DNA from: Streptomyces shenzhenensis
GTDB taxonomy: Bacteria > Actinomycetota > Actinomycetes > Streptomycetales > Streptomycetaceae
Assembly: GCF_003688995.1 (NCBI RefSeq)
Contig: NZ_PENI01000001.1
Span: 1-64,000 of the forward strand
DNA length: 64,000 nucleotides
Direction: 5' to 3'
The position numbers were made by a program, and so were the translations under genes. Each line of letters opens with the position of its first letter. The stretch's first letter is position 1. Of this stretch, positions 8,631 to 16,499 are shown piece by piece. Below the pieces are notes generated by a model that did no database searches, was not told the origin of the DNA, and worked only from the letters and a program-made list of their open reading frames with translations.

Positions 8631-8667
8631 AAAGGGCCGGACTCAGTCCCACTGAGTCCGGCTCTTT
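8631..8667. terminator. Strong bidirectional hairpin terminator
   Basis: A 17-bp stem (8631-8647 with 8651-8667, one G-T pair) closed by a CCC loop, with A and T runs at the base on either side. It separates the tRNA-like fragment from the CBASS genes and would block read-through in both directions. Confidence 0.8.
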
Positions 8668-8883
8668 GTCATTCTCACGCACGGATCCCGAGTGAGTGGC
8701 GAGTGGGATCCTGACGACGCCGGACGCCCATCGCCTGCCCCGAACCCTGACTTCGACGCAACCCGTCGGCTGGACCGGCCCGCGATCGACGCGTAGCAGC
8801 TGTGACAGGCGCCAGCATGCGGCACACTGTGGCCCTATCCGCACCTCAGCAACGTGCCACGGGACTCGAATGCTCTTCTCGAA

Positions 8884-9693
8884 ATGACTGGCCAAATCGC
8901 AGATCAGTTTGACGCCTTCCTTCAGCGCATCACACTTTCAGACGGCGAAAAGTCCACTGCCCTTGAGCAGGGACGACGCCTCTCACAAAAGATCGAGCAG
9001 CGACCCGAAGTGCGAGAGTGCTTCATTACGGGGTCGATGGTTAGATCTACGGCTATCCAAAAATACTCGGATGTTGACATCGTGGCCGTCATTGAATCCC
9101 GAGATCGACTCGCCCACTCGGACTCTGCCACTCTTGTTTCCACTTTCGCGAATATTCTGCGGGAGATAGAGCCGGATGCACAAGTATCCGAGAACGTCGT
9201 CCGCGTTACGCACGCAGACGGTGCCGTTGTCGATGTCCTTGCCGCAATTCACTGCGGAATCAATGGAACCGCCGACGACGTATACAGGATTCCCGCCACT
9301 AGTCAGGAAGGATGGGAAACATACGCCCCGGAAGAGCAGAACAGGAGAACCAGAGAAGCCACCGAATTACTAGGTGAAGATTTCAAAAAATTGATCCGCC
9401 TATGCAAGTGGTGGAGCAAGACGCACGGTCAACCAATTGCGTCGTACAAAATCGAACTCGCCACCTTAGAAACGTTCCGCAATGAGATTCCGGAACTCCC
9501 GTGCGCAATAGTCCGACTTTTCAATTCCATCGAACGATCGATCAACATCAGTCCAATAAAAAAGCCGGTATTGCTGGAGTCTAAGGAACTCGCCGAAGAG
9601 GCCTACTCGAGCCAGCAGTCGGGTGACGTGCAGAAATCTATCGAGCTATGGGGGAGGTTGTTCGGTGACCAATTTACAAATGTCATCACTTGA
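8884..9693 (+). CDS. CD-NTase (cGAS/DncV-like nucleotidyltransferase) of a CBASS-type locus
   Basis: A 269-aa protein with the SMODS-type nucleotidyltransferase signature: Gly50-Ser51 in ITGSMVRSTAIQ, Asp63 and Asp65 in YSDVDIVAV, and a third acidic residue at Asp117 in GAVVDVLAAI. The N-terminus (MTGQIADQFDAFLQRITLSD) matches the usual start of this family, so I prefer ATG 8884 over 8854. CD-NTases make cyclic oligonucleotide signals after phage infection, and the signal activates a partner effector. The next gene overlaps by 29 bases and encodes a four-TM protein. Codon use is visibly more A/T-rich than in the neighbours (AAA, ATA, AAT), which suggests recent transfer. The nucleotide product cannot be predicted here. 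Confidence 0.85.
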   Translation: MTGQIADQFDAFLQRITLSDGEKSTALEQGRRLSQKIEQRPEVRECFITGSMVRSTAIQKYSDVDIVAVIESRDRLAHSDSATLVSTFANILREIEPDAQVSENVVRVTHADGAVVDVLAAIHCGINGTADDVYRIPATSQEGWETYAPEEQNRRTREATELLGEDFKKLIRLCKWWSKTHGQPIASYKIELATLETFRNEIPELPCAIVRLFNSIERSINISPIKKPVLLESKELAEEAYSSQQSGDVQKSIELWGRLFGDQFTNVIT

Positions 9694-10519
9694 GGTCATC
9701 GGCCTAGCAGATGGACAACTCGAGAAGGCAAGCGACTGGTACAAATGGAGCCGCAGGCTACCCATCGCCACTTTCGCTTTGAGTATAGTCTCGATCTTCA
9801 TCTCCAATCCTTATACGTACATCCCGGCGCTTTTGGCTCTTGGAGTCCAAGTCTGCTCCTGGATATCCCGAGACAAGGCCGGGAAATTCCATAGCAACGG
9901 CGAAGAAGGAAGAACGCACGGGCTCTCCCTGAACGCACTAGGAAGCACCGAAGAGCGGCTTGAGCTCAACAAATGGCTCAGCCGCGTCACTCCCATGCCA
10001 CCTGGTCAGGCAACAGAGCCCGCGGCACCGGACTACTTCGCGAGCAACTCACCAGTCGGAATGCGGCGACTCTGCGACCACCTCCAAGAGAACGCCTTCT
10101 GGAATATGCACCAGTACCAGAAGACAGCGGCGCACTACACCCGAATCCTTTGGATATTCGCCGGAACAACAATTACCTCCATCCTTGTGGCGATTCCGCT
10201 TTCCTCCGGAGGTCGTAGCCTCATTCTCGCCCGAGTGCTTGTGGCTGCTCTAGCATCAGGCGCAGCACTGACTCAATTCAGCGAAGTTCGGTCCTGGAAA
10301 TCGGCTGCAGTAAAAAGCGAGCGTCTTGACAGTCGCCTCGACTCGCTGGCCTCTTTCTCCGAGGAGGAGCTGAGGCGAGATAAGCTCGGAACAATCCTGG
10401 CCGTCTACGGCGACTATCGGGTAACTACGGCCAGCGCACCTCCGATTCCCAAATGGTTATACGACCGTGAAAAAGACCATCTGAATGAACTCTGGGCTAG
10501 ACGGACGGCCTCCGCGTAA
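9665..10519 (+). CDS. Four-TM CBASS-type effector (S-4TM-like)
   Basis: A 284-aa protein with predicted membrane helices at about 32-47, 50-67, 160-180 and 185-204. A soluble loop between the pairs contains APDYFASNSPVGMRRL and ENAFWN. This arrangement, directly after a CD-NTase, fits SMODS-associated four-TM pore-forming effectors thought to disrupt the membrane when the cyclic nucleotide is made. I chose GTG 9665 because GGGGGAGG lies six bases upstream; ATG 9680 is an alternative. The start lies inside the CD-NTase gene, indicating coupled translation. Its low-GC codon use matches the cyclase. The specific effector family should be confirmed by profile search. Confidence 0.75.
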   Translation: MTNLQMSSLEVIGLADGQLEKASDWYKWSRRLPIATFALSIVSIFISNPYTYIPALLALGVQVCSWISRDKAGKFHSNGEEGRTHGLSLNALGSTEERLELNKWLSRVTPMPPGQATEPAAPDYFASNSPVGMRRLCDHLQENAFWNMHQYQKTAAHYTRILWIFAGTTITSILVAIPLSSGGRSLILARVLVAALASGAALTQFSEVRSWKSAAVKSERLDSRLDSLASFSEEELRRDKLGTILAVYGDYRVTTASAPPIPKWLYDREKDHLNELWARRTASA

Positions 10520-10536
10520 CAGTGAAAGAGAAGGAG

Positions 10537-10581
10537 ATGGCGGCTAACCGAGAAATCTCCACACTCTCGGGCAGCCGCCAT
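10537..10581. terminator. Hairpin terminator between CBASS operon and integrase relic
   Basis: ATGGCGGCT (10537-10545) pairs with AGCCGCCAT (10573-10581), and the inner CCGAGA (10548-10553) pairs with TCTCGG (10565-10570) across a two-base internal mismatch. It lies 17 bases after the effector stop and faces a minus-strand integrase remnant. Confidence 0.65.
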
Positions 10582-10598
10582 TCTCCGCTTTAGTCACG

Positions 10599-10890
10599 TC
10601 AGCTCATCCACCCCATAGCCCGTTCGATCTTCGCGTTGTTGACTTCCTCATGGCCGTCGATGCAACCCTCGTAGCGACGGTGAATAACTTCGGGAGAATT
10701 GCCTGCACGTCGAGCGACCTCGGCAACTGGGACGCCAGCGTTCAACCAGTTCGTGATGCAGGTGTGACGCAGGCCTTGTCCGGCGGAAGAGCGATGGGAC
10801 GAGCCTCCTGCCACACCCGCCAGTAACTCGAAGTTCCGAGCACCTCGCCGCGCTTGTTGTGGAAGACCCGGCCGTCTTTACGTAAGCACC
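10599..10890 (-). pseudogene. Tyrosine integrase, C-terminal remnant with internal deletion/frameshift
   Basis: Two pieces in different frames rebuild the end of an actinobacterial tyrosine recombinase. The upstream piece reads KDGRVFHNKRGEVLG and SSYWRVWQEARPIALPPDKA. The downstream piece reads GLRHTCITNWLNAGVPVAEV and HRRYEGCIDG, which includes the Arg of RHT and the catalytic-type Tyr. Between them about ten residues are missing and the frame shifts near 10785. The N-terminal half is not present nearby, so the protein is dead. Together with the flanking tRNA-like fragments it marks the CBASS islet as a decayed integrative element. Confidence 0.8.
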
Positions 10891-11272
10891 TGGTCACTCG
10901 GTGCATGCCACAACCGTGCTCATGGAGCAGCCAACCATGGTGACTAGTGGTCGGCGTCGGCCGAGATGCGCTGGTGCGCTGCGAGCCTCTCCTGAGTTGG
11001 CTTCCGTGGCAGCATCTCAACCGCACGACGACACTCGCATGTTCGTCCATGGTGGTGCGGTGGGCCCAACCAAGTTCGGGCCGCGCCGACCAACCGATTC
11101 GGGCTACTCCGCGCCCCAGTCCGCCGCCAGAGCGCCCGCTGCAACCGTTGGTCCGCCGTGACGCTGGCCCCGCGGACCGCACCTCCGAGTGAGCAGCGAG
11201 TGAGGGACGTATACGGAAGGAGCGTTATGGACGTTCGTCCAGTTCAGATGCTCATCTTGATACTCCTGGCGC
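10891..11272. other. Degenerate island DNA without a recognisable gene
   Basis: Open frames on both strands are Arg/Pro/Ser-rich and lack domains. I could not recover more of the integrase here. The segment is probably decayed mobile-element sequence. Confidence 0.4.
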
Positions 11273-11318
11273 CTGCCCTCCGGAGCCATGCGCGGGTTCG
11301 AATCCCGCCGGGGCGCTC
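11273..11318 (+). other. Second tRNA-Arg-like 3' fragment (attachment-site relic)
   Basis: Contains CCTCCGGAGCC, a T-arm GCGGGTTCGAATCCCGC with a perfect stem, and an acceptor-like CGGGGCGCTC. It has the same orientation and order as the fragment at 8533-8579, with about 80% identity over the shared part. No 5' half precedes it. With the first fragment it delimits roughly 2.8 kb. Confidence 0.55.
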
Positions 11319-11346
11319 ACTCTCCAGCGGTGCGAGTGTCTTGCAG

Positions 11347-11381
11347 GCCCCGCAACCAGCGGAAATGACTGGTGCGGGGGC
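11347..11381 (+). terminator. Hairpin followed by T-rich run, downstream of the tRNA-like fragment
   Basis: CCCCGCAACCAG pairs with CTGGTGCGGGG (one bulged A) across a GGAAATGA-type loop and is followed by ATTTTG. It fits a tRNA-gene terminator carried along with the fragment. Confidence 0.6.
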
Positions 11382-11840
11382 ATTTTGTATGTGCAACCGG
11401 TGGGCTGCGGCTTCGTCCATGAATGCGGGTCGGTGGGATCCACGGACTCCAGCACGCGTGCTCGAAGGGCGGTGGCGTCCTTCGAGCACGTCGAGGACGG
11501 TGTGGCCTGCGTCGACGCATGTTGTGTCAGGGCCGGCCAGTCTCAGGTCATCCCCCTGGCGCTGGTCCGTTCCGATGCCGGAGCCACGCACGTCGACGAT
11601 GTACATGCCCGCGCAGACGCCGCCCCGGCTCCCGCGCAGGTACGCCCTCATGGGTCACCCAGGCGTCCAAGGCCGAGACGACTCCCTCCTGCCCGCCCAC
11701 ATTCCCCCTTAACACCCGTGCCGCCCGGATCTTGCTCCCGTAGTACTACTAGGGCGGCCGGGCGAGGACCACCGGCAATCCCGCCAAGCAGCAATTCATG
11801 CGCCGACCCCTTGGGGGGTATTAGCGGTAGTATACGGAGC
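11382..11840. other. Non-coding or decayed stretch upstream of the toxin-antitoxin pair
   Basis: No convincing gene. A long plus-strand frame that reaches the antitoxin start has no recognisable content before the ATG at 11841. A 10-bp palindrome GTAGTACTAC at 11740-11749 and a related TAGTATAC near 11829 could be operator half sites for the antitoxin. Confidence 0.4.
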
Positions 11841-12104
11841 ATGACTGAGCCCACCCAGAAGTACTCGATCACGATGCCCCGGGACATCGCCGACGCCGCG
11901 CGTGCCCGCAGTGGCCCATCCGGTCTGTCCGCCTACGTCGCCGCCGCCGTCGCCCGGCAGATCGAGCGCGACAACCTCAACGAACTCATCCAGGTCGCCG
12001 AGGCGGAGCACGGTCCCATCACCGAGGACGAGGTGCAGGCCCTGCGCGATCAGCTCCACCAGGCACGCGCCCAGCAGAGCGGTGACGGGAAGAACGCGGC
12101 GTGA
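11841..12104 (+). CDS. VapB-like antitoxin
   Basis: An 87-aa protein starting at ATG 11841 behind CGGAG. The N-terminus KYSITMPRDIADAARARSG and the following SAYVAAAVARQIERDNL form a ribbon-helix-helix-like DNA-binding segment. The acidic C-terminal half (HGPITEDEVQALRDQLHQA) is typical of the part that wraps the toxin. It overlaps the PIN-domain gene by four bases (GTGA). Expected role: neutralise the toxin and repress its own promoter. Confidence 0.75.
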   Translation: MTEPTQKYSITMPRDIADAARARSGPSGLSAYVAAAVARQIERDNLNELIQVAEAEHGPITEDEVQALRDQLHQARAQQSGDGKNAA

Positions 12105-12514
12105 CGCGTTCCCCCGCCGCCCCGGGTGGCACGCTGGTCCTCGATAGCGAAGGACTGGCCAAGGCCGTGCTGCGTGACCGAACAGTCGCCACCTGGCTCG
12201 CCCTCGCCCGCGCCGATGACCTGCGCGTGATCACGTCTGCGGCCACCTTGGTGGAAGTAGTCCACCCACGCATCAACCGCCCCGCCCTGGAGTGGACCCT
12301 TTCCCGTCTTGTCGTCGAGTCGGTCACCGAACCGATCGCCCGCCATGCCGCCGCCCTTCTGGCCGACGCCGGCCTGCACGGCCACAAGTACGCGATTGAC
12401 GCCATACTGAGCGCGACAGCCCTGGTCGCCCCCGGGCCCGTCACCGTGCTCACGTCCGACCCGGAGGACCTCGCCGCACTCTGCGGGACCCGCGCCACCG
12501 TCATCAAGATCTGA
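12101..12514 (+). CDS. PIN-domain toxin, VapC-like
   Basis: A 137-aa single PIN domain. Acidic residues expected at the active site are visible: Asp15 in LVLDSEGLA, Glu52 in TLVEVVHP, Asp100 in YAIDAILSATA and Asp120 in LTSDPEDL. VapC toxins cleave tRNA or rRNA when released from their antitoxin. The start is a GTG overlapping the antitoxin stop. It lies just outside the CBASS islet, so the pair may act in island maintenance or defence (inference). Confidence 0.75.
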   Translation: MTRSPAAPGGTLVLDSEGLAKAVLRDRTVATWLALARADDLRVITSAATLVEVVHPRINRPALEWTLSRLVVESVTEPIARHAAALLADAGLHGHKYAIDAILSATALVAPGPVTVLTSDPEDLAALCGTRATVIKI

Positions 12515-12587
12515 CCCCACATGCGAGGACTTGCAGCGGAGTAGGGCAGGAGCACGGCAAGTCGACAACAGATCGATCTTGCGGTGA

Positions 12588-12614
12588 GCGATCTCCCGGC
12601 GTCCGGGTGATCGC
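12588..12614. terminator. Possible terminator between convergent genes
   Basis: GCGATC (12588-12593) pairs with GATCGC (12609-12614), with inner CCGG/CCGG pairing. It lies between the convergent stops of the PIN toxin and the TerD-fusion gene. There is no clear U tract. Confidence 0.4.
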
Positions 12615-12620
12615 TGAGCT

Positions 12621-14663
12621 TCAGCTCGGCGTCGTCGGTGCCTTGGGCGGGGTTCGGCGGGGGGTCGGGCCGTCCAAGTGGATCACCACGGTGGTGTAGA
12701 AGCGTTGCACCGCGTCGTCGACGCTGCGGATGAAGCCGGACTCTGCGTTGCCGCGGCTGCTTCCCATGCCCTTGAAGAGGGACAGGCGGAAGCCGGCGAT
12801 CTGGGTGCCGTTCTCCTTGGGCAGCATGTCCGCCGGCTCGGGACGTAACCGTTCGAGCGTTCCCCGTGGGCCGCCCTTTTCCCCTTCGACGAGGGTTTCG
12901 ACGTGCAGATCCGCCGGTGCCTCGGCCAGGCGCCGGACGAGCCGCTTCGCCCACGCCAACGGGTAGCCCTGCTCCGGCACCGGGATCTCGATGGCGGTGC
13001 GGAGCTTGCCGGTACGCAGGTCTGCGCTGACGGCCAGGACGCCGGGCGTTCCCTCGATACGCAGCTTCGCTTCCAGTTTCCCTTCGAGACAGAGCTGATC
13101 GGCAAGGCGGTCCCGGAGTGTCTTCGGATCGGTTCCGCGCTTGGCGCGTTGAACAGGCAGTACTTTCTGCCCCAGTTCACCGCCCAGCCGGAGGCAGACC
13201 TGGCGGATGAGTCGCTCCCAGCTCTCCACGACCTCCAGTGCGCGGGGGTCTCCCTGGCACAGGGTCTCGTCGTCGATTCCATTGCGTACCGGAACCCAGG
13301 CCGGGCCCATGTTCTGGAAGCCGTGGCAGCCGGAGTTCTCGTGCCGCACGTAGTGCAGCAGTTCCTGGAGGAGCCAGGCGTGCGCCGCATTGCCGACACC
13401 CTCGTGCCGGATCAACATCTGGGCCTGATGGGCTACTTCCGCCCATGACAGGTGCCAGAGAGCCACCTTGTGCTTGCGCCGTCCGTCGATCTTCACGTCG
13501 ACGAGCGGGCTGCCCTCCAACGCGACGTCGTTCGACAGGGTGATCACGGCTTCGTAGCCACGGCGCGCGGCGATATCCATGTATGCCTGTACCTGATCGG
13601 CCTTGAGGGCATTGCCGTTGGTCTTCGTCTCGACCAGCGCCGTCCACAGCTTGCCGGCCCGCTCCACACGGATCACTCCGTCCGGGCGGCGCGGGGTGTC
13701 ACCGTGCGGGAGGGTGACCTCGGTGAAGGTCTCCGTGCGACCGGCCGGCGCGCCGAACGCGGCGGTGAGCCTCCTGCCGAACTCCGGCACCTGTGCCATC
13801 ACCGACAGCAGCACCGAAGTCGCACGCATTTCACGGTCCCGGTCGCTCTTGAGCACCGACACCGGGAAGAGTCTGGCCTCTTTCCACGACTCGTTCTCCG
13901 CCAGCGTTTTCCTGACCGTCTTGGGAAGGGTGACCTTCTTCTTCGCGGTACGAGGTCGCGCGGTCGGCTTCCTCCGCTCGTCCCCTTCGTCAGGCCGGCG
14001 AGGGGCGGGGACGGCACCCAAGGTGCCTTGCGGCGTGGGTTCTTCGGCCGCCACCGGTGGTGCCGTGTCCGCCTGATCGTCGTCTACGGCGTTGTCCTGC
14101 GCTTCCTCTGCCGTCGCGTCGTCCTCGATGTCGACCCCGAAGTCCGTCGCCAGACCGGCGAGGCCCGCGTCGTAGCCCTGGCCGACCGCGCGGAACTTCC
14201 ACTCTTCCCCACGCCGGTACAGCTCACCGAAGATGATCGCGCTCACCGAGTCGGCGTCGTCGATGGCGAAGCGGAGGAGTTCCTCACCGCCGCCGTCCGC
14301 CAACGACAGCTTCACGCCCTCCAGTTCTCCGAAGCGAGCACCTTCGTACCGGCTGGCAGCCACGACGATGCGGTCGACATCGGACGGGACCGCCGTCAAG
14401 TCGAAGCTGATCCGGTCCTCGTTTCCGTCTGTCGTCGGCGTCTTGCCCAAGAGTTGCACGCTCCCGTCAGCGGCGACCGGGTTGTTGTAGAAGTAGAAGT
14501 CGGCATCGCTGCGGACCTTGCCGTTCGCGTCCAGCAGCAGGACGGACACGTCGGCATCCCCTTCGCCGGTCGGGCTCCCCCAGCCCAGTCCGACGATCGC
14601 CGAACCGACGTTCTCGCTCAGGGCTGACAGAGTTACATTCGAGCCCTTGACCATTTCACGCAC
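12621..14663 (-). CDS. TerD-domain protein fused to a PD-(D/E)XK-like nuclease domain
   Basis: About 680 aa. Residues 1-185 form a TerD domain (GSNVTLSALSENV, DADVSVLLLDANGKVRSDAD, FYNNP, ELYRRGEEWKFRAVGQGY), the Ca-binding fold of tellurite/stress proteins. A low-complexity acidic and Pro-rich linker covers about 190-250. The C-terminal 400 residues contain RRPDGVIRVE (Asp328), then LVETKTNG (Glu345, Lys347) and DQVQAYMDIAARRGYEAV. This spacing and order fit a PD-(D/E)XK endonuclease core, but that is my inference. I chose GTG 14663, with GGGGGGA upstream; ATG 14654 and GTG 14693 are alternatives. It is a monocistronic neighbour of the toxin-antitoxin and CBASS genes and probably has a stress or defence role. 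Confidence 0.75.
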   Translation of the reverse strand: MREMVKGSNVTLSALSENVGSAIVGLGWGSPTGEGDADVSVLLLDANGKVRSDADFYFYNNPVAADGSVQLLGKTPTTDGNEDRISFDLTAVPSDVDRIVVAASRYEGARFGELEGVKLSLADGGGEELLRFAIDDADSVSAIIFGELYRRGEEWKFRAVGQGYDAGLAGLATDFGVDIEDDATAEEAQDNAVDDDQADTAPPVAAEEPTPQGTLGAVPAPRRPDEGDERRKPTARPRTAKKKVTLPKTVRKTLAENESWKEARLFPVSVLKSDRDREMRATSVLLSVMAQVPEFGRRLTAAFGAPAGRTETFTEVTLPHGDTPRRPDGVIRVERAGKLWTALVETKTNGNALKADQVQAYMDIAARRGYEAVITLSNDVALEGSPLVDVKIDGRRKHKVALWHLSWAEVAHQAQMLIRHEGVGNAAHAWLLQELLHYVRHENSGCHGFQNMGPAWVPVRNGIDDETLCQGDPRALEVVESWERLIRQVCLRLGGELGQKVLPVQRAKRGTDPKTLRDRLADQLCLEGKLEAKLRIEGTPGVLAVSADLRTGKLRTAIEIPVPEQGYPLAWAKRLVRRLAEAPADLHVETLVEGEKGGPRGTLERLRPEPADMLPKENGTQIAGFRLSLFKGMGSSRGNAESGFIRSVDDAVQRFYTTVVIHLDGPTPRRTPPKAPTTPS

Positions 14664-14858
14664 GAATCCCCCCACACCATGAAATCCGGACACGAGGGCG
14701 GCTCAGCCTCAACTGCCCGATGGCGACACTGTGTGACCAGCCGCACACGGATCACAGTAGTGCCCACGAGGCGTGGCTGTAGGTGTCGCGGAGAATTCGT
14801 GGAGTATCGACGGAGGGGGTCCATGGCCTGGTGCGCCGCGAAGCGGTGAATCACACGA

Positions 14859-14894
14859 GGGTCCCGTACCTGCGCCTGTGCAGGTACGGGACCC
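14859..14894. terminator. Hairpin terminator after the SPW gene
   Basis: A perfect 15-bp stem, GGGTCCCGTACCTGC with GCAGGTACGGGACCC, closed by a six-base loop. It lies 15 bases beyond the stop of the minus-strand SPW gene. Confidence 0.8.
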
Positions 14895-14909
14895 CCGTTC
14901 CGCGTCGTG

Positions 14910-15395
14910 TCAGCCTCGGCCGCCCGTGTGCGGTGCGGACATGCGGTGTGCGGATGCCCGATCCGTCGGGCGGCCGAACGCGGCGGCCGCGAGGGCCAGC
15001 AGCAGGCCTATCGCGCCGACGACGACATTGTTGATGATGGTCTTGGTCGTGCTGACGTGCCCGGCTACGACCCACGGTGAAATGATCATCCACACGCTCA
15101 GCGCACAAGCGGCCCACGCCATGCTGTGCACCCGGTCATAGGCCCGGCCGAAGCCTCCGCTCATGAGGAGGGCGTAGGCGATACCGACGATCAAATTGTT
15201 GACCGCCAGGGTGGAGAGCCCGTTGAATCCCGTGATCCACGGCGAAGCCGCGAAGTACAGCCCGGTGATCAGGGCGATGGTCTCGACGGCCTGTGCCTTC
15301 GAAGTGGTCGCGGCCCCCTCGGCAATCTCATGGCGTTCGCGCATGGCGACGATGTCGGGATGGCTCGCTATGTCAGATCTGGGCGCGGTCGCCAT
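14910..15395 (-). CDS. SPW-repeat membrane protein
   Basis: A 161-aa protein with four hydrophobic segments and two SPW motifs, YFAASPWITGF and WMIISPWVVAG, each at the end of a membrane helix. This is the signature of the SPW-repeat family of unknown function. I chose ATG 15395 because GGAGG lies eight bases upstream; the longer frame to 15455 has no such site. A SigB-like promoter is visible about 45 bases upstream, so expression is probably stress-induced. A strong hairpin follows the gene. Confidence 0.85.
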   Translation of the reverse strand: MATAPRSDIASHPDIVAMRERHEIAEGAATTSKAQAVETIALITGLYFAASPWITGFNGLSTLAVNNLIVGIAYALLMSGGFGRAYDRVHSMAWAACALSVWMIISPWVVAGHVSTTKTIINNVVVGAIGLLLALAAAAFGRPTDRASAHRMSAPHTGGRG

Positions 15396-15440
15396 ACCCA
15401 TCACCTCCAGTTTCTCTGTTCCTGGTCTTGCAGCGGCCGA

Positions 15441-15464
15441 GTACCCGAAGGCCACGGAATAACC
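15441..15464 (-). promoter_or_regulatory. SigB-like promoter of the SPW gene
   Basis: On the minus strand GGTT is followed by 14 bases and then GGGTAC, which matches the Streptomyces SigB-type pattern GNNT-N14-16-GGGTAC. The -10 element is about 45 bases before the SPW start codon. This is a motif match only. Confidence 0.5.
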
Positions 15465-15894
15465 ATCGCGGGGCGGGACTATCGAAGCCGACCGGGTACT
15501 CGCGGAGCAGTTCCCATGCGGCGGCCGGTGACTTCCCGCACCCGTCGAGACACTTTGCGTAATGAGCCGGCAGGACCTCGACGCCGTTGGAGCACGTCTA
15601 CGAGCTGGGCGGGGTCGTCCCGACTCGTGGAACCACCCGGTTGGCGCTGTGCCCAGGCACGTGTCCCGGGTACGGCCCCGTCGGGTCTCTCCACCGGTGC
15701 GAGGGCCGAGCGCCTCGGGCCCCGGAGTTCAGATCGGTCATCGCCAGCGGTATGCGGTGAGCGCCGCGTTTTCCCCTGCCTGGACCCCTGGCGTCACACC
15801 CTGGACGTGCCCGAAATGACAGCTATATGACCCTTAGTTACGTTCATCGCAGGTCGGTCGCCCGGCCGACGTCCCTGAGACAGAGAGAAGTGAC
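15465..15894. other. About 430-bp intergenic region
   Basis: I see no gene. GGGTAC occurs twice more on the plus strand (near 15500 and 15668), but neither has a correctly spaced -35 GNNT and neither is close to a start codon. The 3' end should hold the promoter of the secreted-protein gene. Confidence 0.4.
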
Positions 15895-16491
15895 ATGCCC
15901 ACGCGTAGATTTGCTGTGGCCGCTGCCGGCGTAGGCGCGGCGGTCCTTGCAGCCACCGGTATCACCTACGCCTCGACCCCGGACTCCGCCCCGGCGTCCC
16001 CGTCTGTGCACCACGCGGTCGCATCTGTCGAGCGTCCGGCTCGCCCTGTCCAGGAGGCGGCCAAGCCCGTCCCGCAAGCCGCGCCTGCCGCGGTTCCCGA
16101 GGGCGACGGCGGCTCGGGCAGAGAGAAGAAGGACGAGGATCGCGACCGCGAGGGCGGCGAAGACCGCGAGGGCGGCGAAGGAGGAGGCGGCGGCTACGGC
16201 CATAAGGAAGTGGGGAGGATCTACTTCAACGAACGTACGTATTCGGCCGCCGCCGATGGCTGCATCACCGCGGCCAGCGGGCTGGGCTCCAGCAGCTTCA
16301 GCATTTTCAATGACAGCCGGAAGACCGTCGAGGTCTTCCGTGGTTTCACCTGTGACAACGGTGCTCCGGTCGCCACCGTGGGTCCGCACGGCGCCACCAA
16401 TGGCGTGGTGACCCGTACCGTCCATGGGGGCCTGTTCGGTGACGATGGCGCCGTGGGCAGTTTCCGGGTGATCCACGACCACGAGTGGTGA
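15895..16491 (+). CDS. Secreted protein with charged low-complexity linker
   Basis: A 198-aa protein starting at ATG 15895 after GAGAGAAG. Residues 1-27 form a signal peptide (FAVAAAGVGAAVLAATGITYAS). A Pro/Ala stretch follows, then an acidic/basic Gly-rich linker with repeated REGGED units (about 70-100). The C-terminal domain of about 95 residues is compact, with two Cys (DGCITAASG and GFTCDNG) that could form a disulfide. The linker suggests a tethered extracellular domain. The family was not recognised. Confidence 0.7.
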   Translation: MPTRRFAVAAAGVGAAVLAATGITYASTPDSAPASPSVHHAVASVERPARPVQEAAKPVPQAAPAAVPEGDGGSGREKKDEDRDREGGEDREGGEGGGGGYGHKEVGRIYFNERTYSAAADGCITAASGLGSSSFSIFNDSRKTVEVFRGFTCDNGAPVATVGPHGATNGVVTRTVHGGLFGDDGAVGSFRVIHDHEW

Positions 16492-16499
16492 CAGCACCG

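Noticed and set aside
11244..11651. 135-aa minus-strand open frame containing PGGIRTRAWLRR
   Set aside because: This peptide is the familiar artefact of reading through the T-arm of a tRNA gene on the opposite strand; it supports the tRNA relic and not a protein.
12019..12954. Long minus-strand frame opposite the VapBC-like genes
   Set aside because: Arg/Gly/Ser-rich with no domain, and antisense to genes with clear PIN and antitoxin motifs.
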